57,261 bases of DNA from Zygnema cylindricum (Eukaryota > Streptophyta > Zygnematophyceae > Zygnematales > Zygnemataceae): assembly GCA_037447655.1 (NCBI GenBank), contig JBBHKE010002936.1, positions 1-57,261 of the forward strand. Direction: 5' to 3'. Position numbers and translations under genes: made by a program. This document shows, piece after piece, positions 13,740 to 23,711 of this stretch. Positions within the stretch are counted from its first letter, which is position 1. Each line of letters opens with the position of its first letter. The notes beneath the pieces are model-generated. The model saw nothing but the letters and a program-made list of their open reading frames with translations. It ran no database searches and was not told the origin of the DNA.

Positions 13740-14297
13740 TTGACGTTAAATAATGCCTGTATTAGAGTAAAGGAATAAATAGCGTAAAAAAAAAATTAGT
13801 GTTATTAACACTAATCGGGATTTTTTTTTTTTTGAAAAAAAATATATATACTAATTAATCCCTAACTGTAATTTGGGTTGTCCTAAATAATAAATACCCG
13901 CCCTTTCGATGTCTACAGTAATATGTGTATTCGTACAAAATCTGACAATTCGTACGCCGTCGCGCTGTTCACACGGTCGACGGACGAACATATGAGAACG
14001 TGATTTTTGTCGACGAGTTTGCGTCTCTTTCTTCCAGTGCACATTCACATGCATGCGAAATAATGTTAAGTGTCTTTTTATGCCTTTGTAATTCAAAAAG
14101 TACCATTTCGTACGAAAAAATTCTGTCCGTACGCCACACTATTTCCATCGAAGTGTACTTTCATTATTAACGCTAATTGAAAAAAAAACCTAACTAGAAT
14201 AATGGAAAAAATAGAATTATGGATTGTATTTCGGGTTTTTTTTTTTTTTAAAAGGGCACCGAATTGGCGTTATATACTCTAATAGCGATTGACGGTG
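13740..14297. mobile_element. MITE copy D, long form (left edge unclear)
   Basis: The right end CTAATAGCGATTGACGGTG is followed by TA at 14298-14299. The interior has the GTACAAAATCTGACA, CACACGGTCGACGGACGAA and GTACGGACAG-like words that also occur, inverted, in copy C (30240-30330). This is the longer size class of the family. The left terminus near 13740 (TTGACGTTA) is degraded. Confidence 0.6.
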
Positions 14298-14304
14298 TAC
14301 TGTA

Positions 14305-14520
14305 CACCGTGAATCGGTATTGGCGTAATGGACGCTATTTAAGGTACCCATTTTTTTTTTTAATTCTCAAATAGAATTATCCACACTATTTAAAAAAAAC
14401 CCTAATTCCTAAATAGAATAAATGATTTCGTTGAAAATTTCCAAATTCTCAATTAGCGTAAATGACGGTAATTGTTCCTACACGCTAAAGAAACCTTTAC
14501 GCGAATAACGATTCACGGTG
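14305..14520. mobile_element. MITE copy E (216 bp)
   Basis: The left end CACCGTGAATCGGTATTGGC and right end GCGAATAACGATTCACGGTG are inverted and TA-flanked (14303-14304 and 14521-14522). The internal TTCTCAAATAGAATTATCC and AAACCCTAAT words and the length equal those of copy A. It lies 7 bp from copy D. Confidence 0.85.
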
Positions 14521-14524
14521 TACT

Positions 14525-14703
14525 GTTCTGTACAATACTTTTTTGAAGTGAAAACTGACTGTACAATTTTTTTTTGAAAACCGACGGTACATTCTGAAAA
14601 CCAACGGTACAATCTTTTGTTGAAAACCGAGAGTACAATTTTTTTTTGAAAACCGATGGTACAGGTTTTTTTTGAAAACCGACGGTACAATTTTTTTTTG
14701 AAA
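14525..14703. repeat. Minisatellite, about 28-bp unit (GAAAACCGACGGTACAAT + T-run)
   Basis: At least six units of the form TTTTTTTTGAAAACCGACGGTACAAT follow one another, with point changes and one shortened spacer. The array starts at the edge of MITE E. Its GGTACA/TGTACA words resemble MITE termini. The minus-strand reading is a repeated VQSVFKKKL-type peptide with no sign of being a gene. Confidence 0.85.
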
Positions 14704-15290
14704 GCCTGGTTGACGCTGGCTCGACTCCCGTAAATTCCGTGTTACACGTGCATTTCAATCTCAATTTAAAATTAAATATTGTACGGATTTTTCGTTTTCC
14801 AGAGGTGGCTTTTACGGGGTATGAAATATGAAAATATGAAATTTCACTTTGCGCCTCTCTAATACTATTAAACAGATGAATTGATGCATATTTCGTTATA
14901 TGCACGATACAAAGTCAGTTTTTTTTCCAAATAAACACAAGAAACCATTTTTTTTTCATATCTTCTTGTTTTTGACTATACATGCTTTGTGACACGTATA
15001 ACATCCATGTCTCTCCACTCCGAGACAAAAAAAAATAAGTAAAGGAAAAACTTCTCTCTATATTTCTCCAAATGTCCCTCTGTCGCCTTTCCCAGAAAAA
15101 GGGAAACTGCAAATCTTTGATGTGGTGGACAGCAAAAAACCACATTGTCTGAATAGCATAACTTGTCTTGTGCATAATCCTGAACCCATTCTATTCTCAT
15201 CCTTTTGATATATTTTTTTAAACCTCCTATCTCTCTTTCCAGTCTCACCAAGAATTTAAATTTTACTTCGAGGCGACATGAGAACTGCAC
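14704..15290. other. Intergenic, nothing recognised
   Basis: AT-rich unique-looking sequence with no convincing exon, repeat or element end. The short minus-strand frames (14915-15290) lack family motifs. Confidence 0.5.
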
Positions 15291-15297
15291 ATTTAAG

Positions 15298-15530
15298 AAA
15301 GATTCCCGTTTCTGTACAAGAGAAAGTATTATATTTTGTAAGAGAAACTACTATTTTTTGTATGAGAAAGTATTTTTATTGGAAGAAAACTACTGTCTTT
15401 TGTAAGAGAAAGTACTATCTTTTACAAGAAAAAGTAAGTATCATCATCTGTAAGAGAAACTACCGTCTTTTGTAAGAGAAACTGCTATTTTTTGTAAAAG
15501 AGAAAGTACTATTGTTTGTAAGATTCGCTA
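15298..15530. repeat. Minisatellite, TTTTGTAAGAGAAA(C/G)TACTAT units
   Basis: About eight imperfect units of 26-30 bp with the core TTTTGTAAGAGAAAGTACTAT. Two further decayed units lie at 15560-15650 (AAAGAAA(G/A)TACTAT). Confidence 0.8.
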
Positions 15531-15693
15531 TGTAGGGATCGCTGAAATGTCTCTTTTCCATTTGAAAGAAAATACTATTTTTGGTACAACTCACTATATT
15601 CGTATCATTGAAATTTCGCGTTTCCGTCAAAAAGAAAGTACTATCACTTGTGCGATTGACTATAACCCAAAATTTGTAAATTTCCATTTGGAA

Positions 15694-15726
15694 AAAAACC
15701 CTAAAAACCCTTAAAAACCCTAAACA
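15694..15726 (+). repeat. Short telomere-like CCCTAAA stretch
   Basis: AAACCCTAAAAACCCTTAAA followed by AACCCTAAAC resembles the plant telomere unit CCCTAAA and contains telobox words (AAACCCTAA). It is too short and imperfect to be called an interstitial telomere. Confidence 0.5.
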
Positions 15727-15977
15727 TTCAACTTCTTCTCCATTTCCTGATAGGTGAAGAGCTAACCAGGGATTTGTTTCTCCCCCCTCCTCTCCCACAT
15801 TGTCTTTTCCAAACCGACCACTCTGGTCAGAAAATGAGTCTCACTTGTATGGCATTTATATCCCTCCCTCCCTCGCCCCTCTCTCTCTCCTCCTGTGGAT
15901 GATATTCTCTTGAAAACTCATTCCTGGGCTTGACGCCTCTAACTTCTAAAGGGAAGATGGAGACTTTACAAGAGGTT

Positions 15978-16035
15978 TAAGCATCTTAGTTAACATGCTA
16001 AGATGCTTAACTTAGCATGTTAGCTAAGATGCTTA
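15978..16035. other. Near-perfect hairpin, 25-bp arms, 8-nt loop
   Basis: The arms 15978-16002 and 16011-16035 are inverted copies that differ at one position (24 of 25 match). The loop is ATGCTTAA. Pairing appears to extend outward with gaps through GGTTTAA/TTAAACC and GGAAGA/TCTTCC words to about 15950-16070. It lies 105 bp beyond the stop codon of the SWI1-like gene, probably in its 3' UTR, and could be a foldback element, a small-RNA precursor or an RNA-stability element. Confidence 0.8.
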
Positions 16036-16139
16036 TTTAAACCCCAGTTAACATTTCCAATGTCTTCCTCCTCTCCCCCTCTCTCCCGCCCTCTCTCTCT
16101 CCTCTCGCCTTCCCTCTCCCTCTCTCTTTACTGTCGCCC

Positions 16140-19100
16140 CTAAATATCTTCATGGCTCATAGAAGATCTAGAATGGGACTCTTGGAAATCGAGTTTCCTC
16201 GCAATGTTTCTTTTAGGTGTCTGTTTTTTAAGTTTTTCAGGTACCATTGTTATTTGACCAAGGGACTTATTTTGTTTCTGGTCACAAATGGATCTTGAGA
16301 GGAGTTCACTATGGGAAACTCGCTGAGATGGACACTCCTCGGGCCTCAAGGTAGATCTCTCTCTCTCTCCCTCCCTCTCCCTTCCTCCCACTCCGTCTTC
16401 TTCTCCCTCGTTCTCTCCCTCGCCCTCCCTCCCTCCCTCGATTCCTGGGATTGGTCCAAAAACTTGAACAGGAGGAGCCATCCCTGATTCTTGTTTCGAA
16501 ACTTCACCTATAGGCGGATTTGCGACTTGAAAACAACTCGATTTTTGAGATATTTGTTGTTGAAGGCCAGAAACATTTACGTTAAATCTGTTAAACCCGT
16601 TATTATTTACGTTAAATCCGTTACTATTGACATTAAATTCGTTACTATTTACATTGAATCCGTTACTGTTCATGTCAAATACGTCACCATTTACGGGATG
16701 TGAAACTCTTTGTATAGCCGGAAATAGTGTTTCTAAAGAAGATACATTTGGGAGTTCTGGTAGGGTTTGGGTTTTCGTAATTCCCACAAAGGGCTGGGGT
16801 TGTACTATTCCACCTTCAGTCTTTTGGATTCCCTTATTGGTCACAGGCTGGGGAAATGGGATAGACCCGTCTGAAGCTTCCACCGGATTGGTCGATTTGT
16901 CCGGGATGGCCTCATTCATACAAATTTCAGGTCTGTCCAAATTGTTGAAACGGAGAGGTAGAGGAGTTGACGTTTTTTTCCTTTCAAGGCAATGATTTCC
17001 GAGGATTGTATTCTCTCCATTTATAAGAGTGGGCCAAACGAATGGAGGAATTAATTTGTTTTTGGAAACAGATGAAAATCCAAGCTCGACGACCAATTTG
17101 TTAATCTCCACCTGGAATTAAGAAATTAATAAGACATTGCGAAAATTACAATAGAGAAGGCTATCAGAAAACAGTTCTACGGAAATTGATCAGAATATGG
17201 GTTTCTCTTCAATGAGGACCAGAATATGTTCTCATAGCACAAGGTTTCAAAACTGCAGCAATAGCAAAAAATGGGGAGTCTATTAATGAAGATGATATAT
17301 TTATTTTTAACCATGAAACCATCTCGATAAAGTGGCCCTCTCTTTTTTCCATATCACAGGTTTCGAAATTACATCGACAAAAAGAAAGGGGGATCTATTT
17401 CTGACGATAAAATAATATTTACCGTGAAATCATCTCCACAGAGTGAGACTCAGTCTTTCTTCCATATCACTCTCTCTTACTACAGCAGTGTATTCACCTG
17501 AAAAAGCTGGACGAATGTATAAATGTTTCTCATTTCATTTCCAAAACGAGTCTTCTCCATCTTGAAAGCTTCATCGCGCCCAACTCCCTCCTGCAATAAG
17601 AAAATATAAAAATACTGTATCATTAAGCCTATTACTCTAACAGATACACACCTTCCCACTCATTTCTCCTCCTCCACTCTACCCTATAAAGACTGTATTA
17701 TTGCAGGATGAAGTCGAGAGCCTATTTCTCTAACAAATACACACCCTCCTGCTTCTCCCTCTTTACCCTCTCTACTCTCTTTCTTGCCATTTGTCTAGTG
17801 CTTACTCCCCTCAGCCTGACAATTGCCTTTTTAAGTATTACTAAATTTGTAATGTAAAAGGAGGTATAGCTAGTGGGAGAATGACTCTTTTCCAAGATGA
17901 CAGTGAGTTCTTTTCGACACCAAAGTTTTCCCTGGGTAACCAAAAGAATCTGGGGCCATCACTTTGTTTGTATAAGTTTCAACCATAAGTTTTAAATTTG
18001 CTATTGAAGTTGAGACTTTGCTATATAAGTTTTACTCCAATTTGATACCAGGGCTTAATGTGAAGTGAAGGAGGTACCTTTGCTAAGCCCACAAGCTCCA
18101 TCTCGACTTTATGGAGGCGATCCATAACATCAGATCGAAAACTGAAAAAAAATGAAATGAAATGACATGAAATGTCAGAACAAGGTGTTGTTACTAAGGA
18201 TTCAGGTATTCATCTTTATTAAAAAAGGCAATAACTTAATGGAATTTCCATCAATTTCTATTCCACTAAAGAAAACGTTACATGTTTAAAATTTCTGGAT
18301 CAGTCCAATTTATGTCAGGTCAAGTCAAGTCAACTCAAAACCATTTGCTTTACTTCTCTACTCTGCCCATTGCTATTAAAGTTAATCATTTGTAATTCCA
18401 GCGAGTGTTTTTTTGACCAAAAATCAATAACACTATTTGATTAAGTGGCCCACAGTGAGCCACGCAGCACGACTGATTTAGTGTGGTTAATTCTATTAAC
18501 GTTTATACGCTAATAATTACCACTAAACTTTGATTGCGATGGGCGGCGTAGCACTGTCACGAGGTTAGTCAGCTGTCTTTTTCCAGCTTCATGAAGAAAG
18601 AGAACAACTGAACTTTATGTTGAAAAAAGACAACCACTAAATGAACGACAAACCTGGACATAGTGAGAAGCAACTCCTCGATACGCTCTTGACCCTCCTC
18701 TCCACGTAACCCCTTCACTTCATCTTTTACCTGAATGTGACAAAACCGTAAAAACAATAGAATCCAGTTAGTCCCAACATGAATTATAATCTTTTTTTTT
18801 AAGCTGGCAACGCTTAACATCTTACGAACATCTCGTGTTAGAACTGCCCAATAACTTGGGAGCAATTACAATAGGATTGTCTGACACGTTAATTGTACAA
18901 ATGCGCTTTACGCTATTGAAAGAGCGACTGTCAAGAAGCCAGTCATAGTCATTAGCCTCGGCATCGTCTCATATCAAATTTATACAATCAACATCATCAC
19001 CCATCACCATCATCACAATTCAACATCAACACATTTCTCCGAAGATCATATTACTGCTCCAGAACCAGCATGTGAAACCAGCAAAATCATCCTCACTCAA

Positions 19101-22100
19101 GTCTAACAGCAGTTAGTTTGCACCTACACCTTGTTCGAGTTTATCCACACCTTCCTCTCATTCGAGTGTATTAGCATTTAGTTCACACCTTACTGTCGTA
19201 TTCAGCAGTTTCCCATTCGGACCGAAGTTCCCTGAATTGCTGTTGAATCTCAGAAACCTTTTCAACCAGACACTCCATGTTTTTCTGGGTTTCCTGCAAA
19301 AGAAAAAAGAAAACAAAAGAAAAACAATGGAAAGGTAATTATCAGTTGTGGACCATACTAAGGAAATGGTGAATTAAGATAGGCTAACTCAAACCTCAAG
19401 ATAAGGGAAAACTTATTATGGATAATGAAACCGAGAAGCATTGAGAGAGTCACTCCTAGACAAACAGTCAAGGAATGTCAACCAAAGGTGATATGCAGAG
19501 AACTGTTTTATATTTACAGGATAAACCTGATCGTTCACAGCAGTTTATCCCTTCATTCTATGCTACAAAGGTGACGATAATTCACAGTGAAGAAACATGA
19601 ATCTTCCCCTCCCCCCTCTCCCCCTCTCTCCCTGTCCTCCTCTCTCCTCCCCCGCCCTTTCCCTCTCCCTCTCCTTCTCTGCCTGTTCTTTTCATACCTG
19701 GCATTGTTTCTTCAATTGTTCTTCCATACGGAGGACATAGTCTTTTAAATCTGTCAACTCAATAGCTTGTGCGGACACAATTGGAGTAGTACAAGAATCC
19801 ATTATTGCAGCCATTTGTAGTTTCTTCATCTCTCTGCCATATTGTTAAGAGGAATGAAGAAGAAAGGGAGGTTCATTATTTCACAAGGAGAGGGAAAGGG
19901 AGAGGCAGGGAGTGGGAGAGGAAAGAGAGAGGGAGAGGGAGAGCACTATTGACACGAAATTGCCTGACTTCTTCTGCGAGGCTTCATCACTTTTTATCCC
20001 TTCACATTGTGCAATAGACATTACTAGAGACAACTCAACCCAACATGTGCTTAGCATATCTACAAAGCCTTCTCTATTTTATCTTCGTATAAAGTTAGAA
20101 ACTAAAAAAATGGACTATGTACTCACCCTTGGAGACTGGCCACTGTTTCCTTAAGTTGTTTATATTCTGATGCCTCTTCTTTTGTCATTCCCTTTGTTTC
20201 ACCTCCACAAGTCCCTTGACATCCTCCATTGGGATTAGTTCCTGGTCTCCAACCAGGTGGAGGAACCCAAGAAGGGTCTGTGATTCCTGCAGCCTGAATT
20301 AGGAAAAGTAAAGGGAGGGAGGGGGAAGGACAGGGGATCAGAAGCAGAAGTCATAAGACAGACTCCCGAAAAGATAATCCAACAATGTCCACGATAAACT
20401 GAGTATTCTAGATACTACACTCTTCGATTGTCAAGGCGACTGATGTGTTAAATAACTTTGAGCGGAAGAACTGACAAGTCTATGTGTATATAGTGTGTGT
20501 ATACATATATATATACACGGACTCAGCAAAGAAATAGTTTTCTCTTTCTCAGAAGTTATGTCATAGTGGTCCAAGCTGTATATTCAACCATTTAAAATAG
20601 AAGTTAGCGATTGGACATTACGCATTCAACTATATTATGAACTTGGTGGTGTGATCATTTATCTGTCATTATGGTGACACAGTCTTGAAACTCCTATTCA
20701 AGCTGGATAAAATCTTGTCTTGTCCAAAACGTACCTGTCGCATTTCTAAGAGATCGGCCTCCTCGAGCCAATACTCCATAGCCCCATCATTATTATGACG
20801 TCGTCGAAAGCGTTCTCCAGTACTAACAACCGTATCTGTCATATGTTTTAATAAGTGGTCTAGTAATCCAGTATCTCCAATATAATTTCGAGCCTCTTCT
20901 CTGAGTGTAGGTCGAAGAATCGGTTTCCCAGGAACAGCTCCTCGACCTTTCATGATTTGAACCAACTTTAGTTGGGCCGCTTTATACCTGTGAGAAGCAT
21001 TGGAGGAGAAAGAAAATGAAAAGGAAAAGGTGAAGGAAAAGGAAAAGGATAAGGAGAATGAAAAGGAAAAGGAAAAGGAGAAGGAAAAGTAGAAAGAAAG
21101 GGAGAAGGGAAAGGAGAAGGAGACAGAAGAAGCAGGAGGAGGTGAAGAATGGCAGGAGGAACAGGAGAAGAAGGACAGAAGGTTAAGAACGAGAAAAGAA
21201 GAAAAATGAGGAGAAGTAAAAAGGGAAAAGGAGGAGGATGAGGAGCATTGTTGACAGTATTGACAAAAATTGCTCACTCCATTTAACAATTCACTTCTGA
21301 ATCAAGAAAATACGAGTTAACTAGATTGTGGAGTAGAAAGTTTGGGAGATAGTTGTAAAGATGACAGAATAATCATAATAAAAGGCTGTGTTGATTTCAG
21401 CACAACACACCAGCAAATGAATATTTTAATTTATGCCAAATAAAAACGGTAATTTTGGCCAGATCAAGCAGAACACACCATAAAAAGTGGTATACAGAGC
21501 GAGGGTTTACAGCATTTTTGTTTTCACATTAAACTTTTTCGTCTAAAGCATTATTGCCAATTAAATCTATTTGTTGGCATTGCCACTGGGTAAATGGCCC
21601 CAAAAAGACCTTAGTCCTCGATTTTTGGAGATGAAAAAGGGAGCATTACCTGTCATTTGACCAACGTCTTTGAAGGTCTTTTGGCAGTTTCAGTAATTTA
21701 ATGTTTGTCTTCCCAGCTTTGGGAGATTTCTCTGTATTCTCATCTCCATCTGTTTCATCTAAGTTTTCACTGTCACTAATATCATTTGTTCCTGTGCTTC
21801 CACTCTCCTTTCTTGTACTATCAGTCTCCTTTCTTGTATCATCCCACTGGACAGATTGGGACCGAGGTGAAGGGCTGATAAGAGAAGTACTACCCACTCT
21901 CGCGATTCCCTTTTCTAAACCCTTAAACTTTTCAGCTTGGGAAGTCTCAAAAGCACTAAAAATTTCACTGCCACCTGTTTTCAATAAAGTGGCGCGACTT
22001 CCCAAAGTCGCTCGTCTTTTTGTTGCCCACTTCATTTCCCCCAAACAATAACTACCATCTCCCATTCCTTGTGTGTTAGTGGGACTTCCTCCCACTATAT

Positions 22101-23572
22101 TTGTTTCCACAAGTTTTGTTAAAGCTTCAGTTGCGTCTGAGAATGCTTTCTCGACATCGGCCTTGATATTAATTTTTTTCCCAGTATCCCCCGCATTTAT
22201 TTTATTTTTATTTTTATTTTTCACAGCATTATTCTGACACTCTTTTACCCCTCGACTCTCCATTTCTTCATCTTCAGACTGTACGAGTTTGTTTGTACCG
22301 TCATCCGACTTCCGAGGCCTCGAATTTTTCCTCTTCACTTTTCTCTTAACTTGTTCTTCATTACTTTTCTGCAACTCTTCTTGCATTTCTTTCTTTAAGG
22401 AGTTTCCTAAATCGAATCCACAGGTTAGATCGCCTGTGACTTTAGTGGAAGTGAGTTTTCTTTCGCATTGTTCACTCTCAGCCTCAATTTCATCAGCTTC
22501 TTTCGCCTCCCTTATTTCGCCAGTAATATTTGACCTATCGAATTTATCATTTTCCGTGACCCAAAAACGTTTCAAATGCGTCTGGTGAGTTAATTCCATT
22601 CTTGAAACTGGTCTTACTAACATCCGTTTTGCTTCGGCGAAACTGAGCTCATAAAAACCGTCTAATTCCGGTTTTTCTCCAATCAGAGCCTTCTTTCCAA
22701 ACTCTGTTTGTCGTTTTGCATCTCCACATCTTTTTTTGTTATCCTTATGGTTCCGTAAATTGTGACCCTGTTTTGAAGACTCACCAGGAAGAGCATCCGA
22801 TCTATGGCAAAAAAAAGCTGTAAGGGACTGGGTCGATGGGTATTTGATAGTTATACACCTATTTTCCTTTCGAGTCACCTGCAAAATTGTTGATTAATAA
22901 ACAGGTTCTCAGATAATAAACGAGGAGAGAACATAAGTTTGTATCTGAGGAACTATAGGTCACTTCCTGCCCAGACCCTGTATCAAATAAACTCCTATTA
23001 ATGCCGAATGTTATTTATTAATGCATAAAATCAGCTCATATTAATGTAAATTGATCTGTATTAATGCATCAAATTAGCTCATATCAGTGTGTATTGATAA
23101 TCACTATGGGTCACAATGTTTTGTATACAGAAAAAAAGAATGACCCAGATAAAATGAGGTTCAGAAATGACGTCTAGACTTATGAGAAAGTTGACACTAG
23201 TAGAAAAACACAATTACTGAGCATTACTAAATACATGCATGAAGAAGAATCATCTGAAAATGTACGTTGCCTGGAAAACATCGATCAAACCACTAATAAA
23301 TCTATGAGCACTTAAATCCTTTTATTAGCTTATTTATTTATTTATTTTTGTTTGTCATACCATCACAGTACAAGCTCTCGAAAGTTCCTCAGGAGCTCCT
23401 TCTGGGACCTCGTTGCGATTTATCTCATAGGCGCTCCCAACCTTCACTATATCCATCATGTTTTCTGATTCATCTAAGTCAGATTTTACTACACTTTCGC
23501 TTTTACAAACCCGTTTTTTTTTCCCACAAATAGCTCCATCTGGTGCAAGGGTATCTTGCACAATAGACAGCT
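16140..23572 (-). CDS. SWI1: SWITCH1/DYAD/AMEIOTIC1 meiotic cohesion protein
   Basis: Exons (minus, phases all match): 23572-23361, 22878-21650, 20987-20735, 20293-20127, 19833-19698, 19293-19189, 18730-18654, 18141-18078, 17590-17498 and 17111-16140. In plants this family acts in meiotic nuclei, protects sister cohesion by opposing WAPL, and drives the entry to meiosis. The N-terminal part shows the family pattern GSAYEINRNEVP, then RACTVM, then ITIKYPSTQSLTAFF, then LKRFW. The diagnostic core is in exons 3-4: RRWSNDR, IGDTGLLDHLLKHM, RRRHNNDGAMEYWLEEADL and DPSWVPPPGWRP. Exons 4-9 are coiled-coil-like. The region codes about 1100 residues, against roughly 640 in Arabidopsis. The extra length is a charged linker (22600-21650) and a last exon with NVNSNGF repeats and a Gly/Glu/Arg tract. 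The true start is unsure, because exon 1 begins in phase with BAH exons upstream. Confidence 0.88.
16355..16442. repeat. CT/GA microsatellite inside the last SWI1 exon
   Basis: CTCTCTCTCCCTCCCTC-type sequence on the plus strand is read in frame on the minus strand as a Gly/Glu/Arg-rich tract of about 30 residues (EGGREGEGENEGEE). No GT donor opens an intron around it, so it is probably translated. Next to it (16565-16690) a 21-bp unit repeats about five times and codes NVNSNGF heptapeptides. Confidence 0.75.
18361..18548. mobile_element. MITE, second subfamily, copy F (188 bp)
   Basis: The left end CTCTGCCCATTGCTATTAAAG and right end TTGATTGCGATGGGCGGCG are inverted and TA-flanked (18359-18360 and 18549-18550). 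The interior shares TTTGA, AATCAATAACACTATTT, AAGTGGC and GAGCCAC words with copy G. It lies in an intron of the SWI1-like gene. Confidence 0.75.
21000..21275. repeat. GGAAAA-rich polypurine tract
   Basis: A long run of GAAAAGGAAAAGGA-type sequence on the plus strand. On the sense (minus) strand of SWI1 it is a pyrimidine tract of about 275 bp ending at the acceptor of the exon that starts at 20987. Confidence 0.9.
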
Positions 23573-23711
23573 CTGCATCAGGGAAGAGCCTCCATTCAGA
23601 ACTATTTAAATCAGAACTATGTACATCAGAACAATTTAAATCAGAACTATTTACATTAGAACTATTTACATCCGAACAATGTAAATAACGATGGAAATGA
23701 TAGAAGTATAC

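Noticed and set aside
15694-15726. Interstitial telomere
   Set aside because: About four imperfect CCCTAAA-like units only; noted as telomere-like, not as a telomere array.
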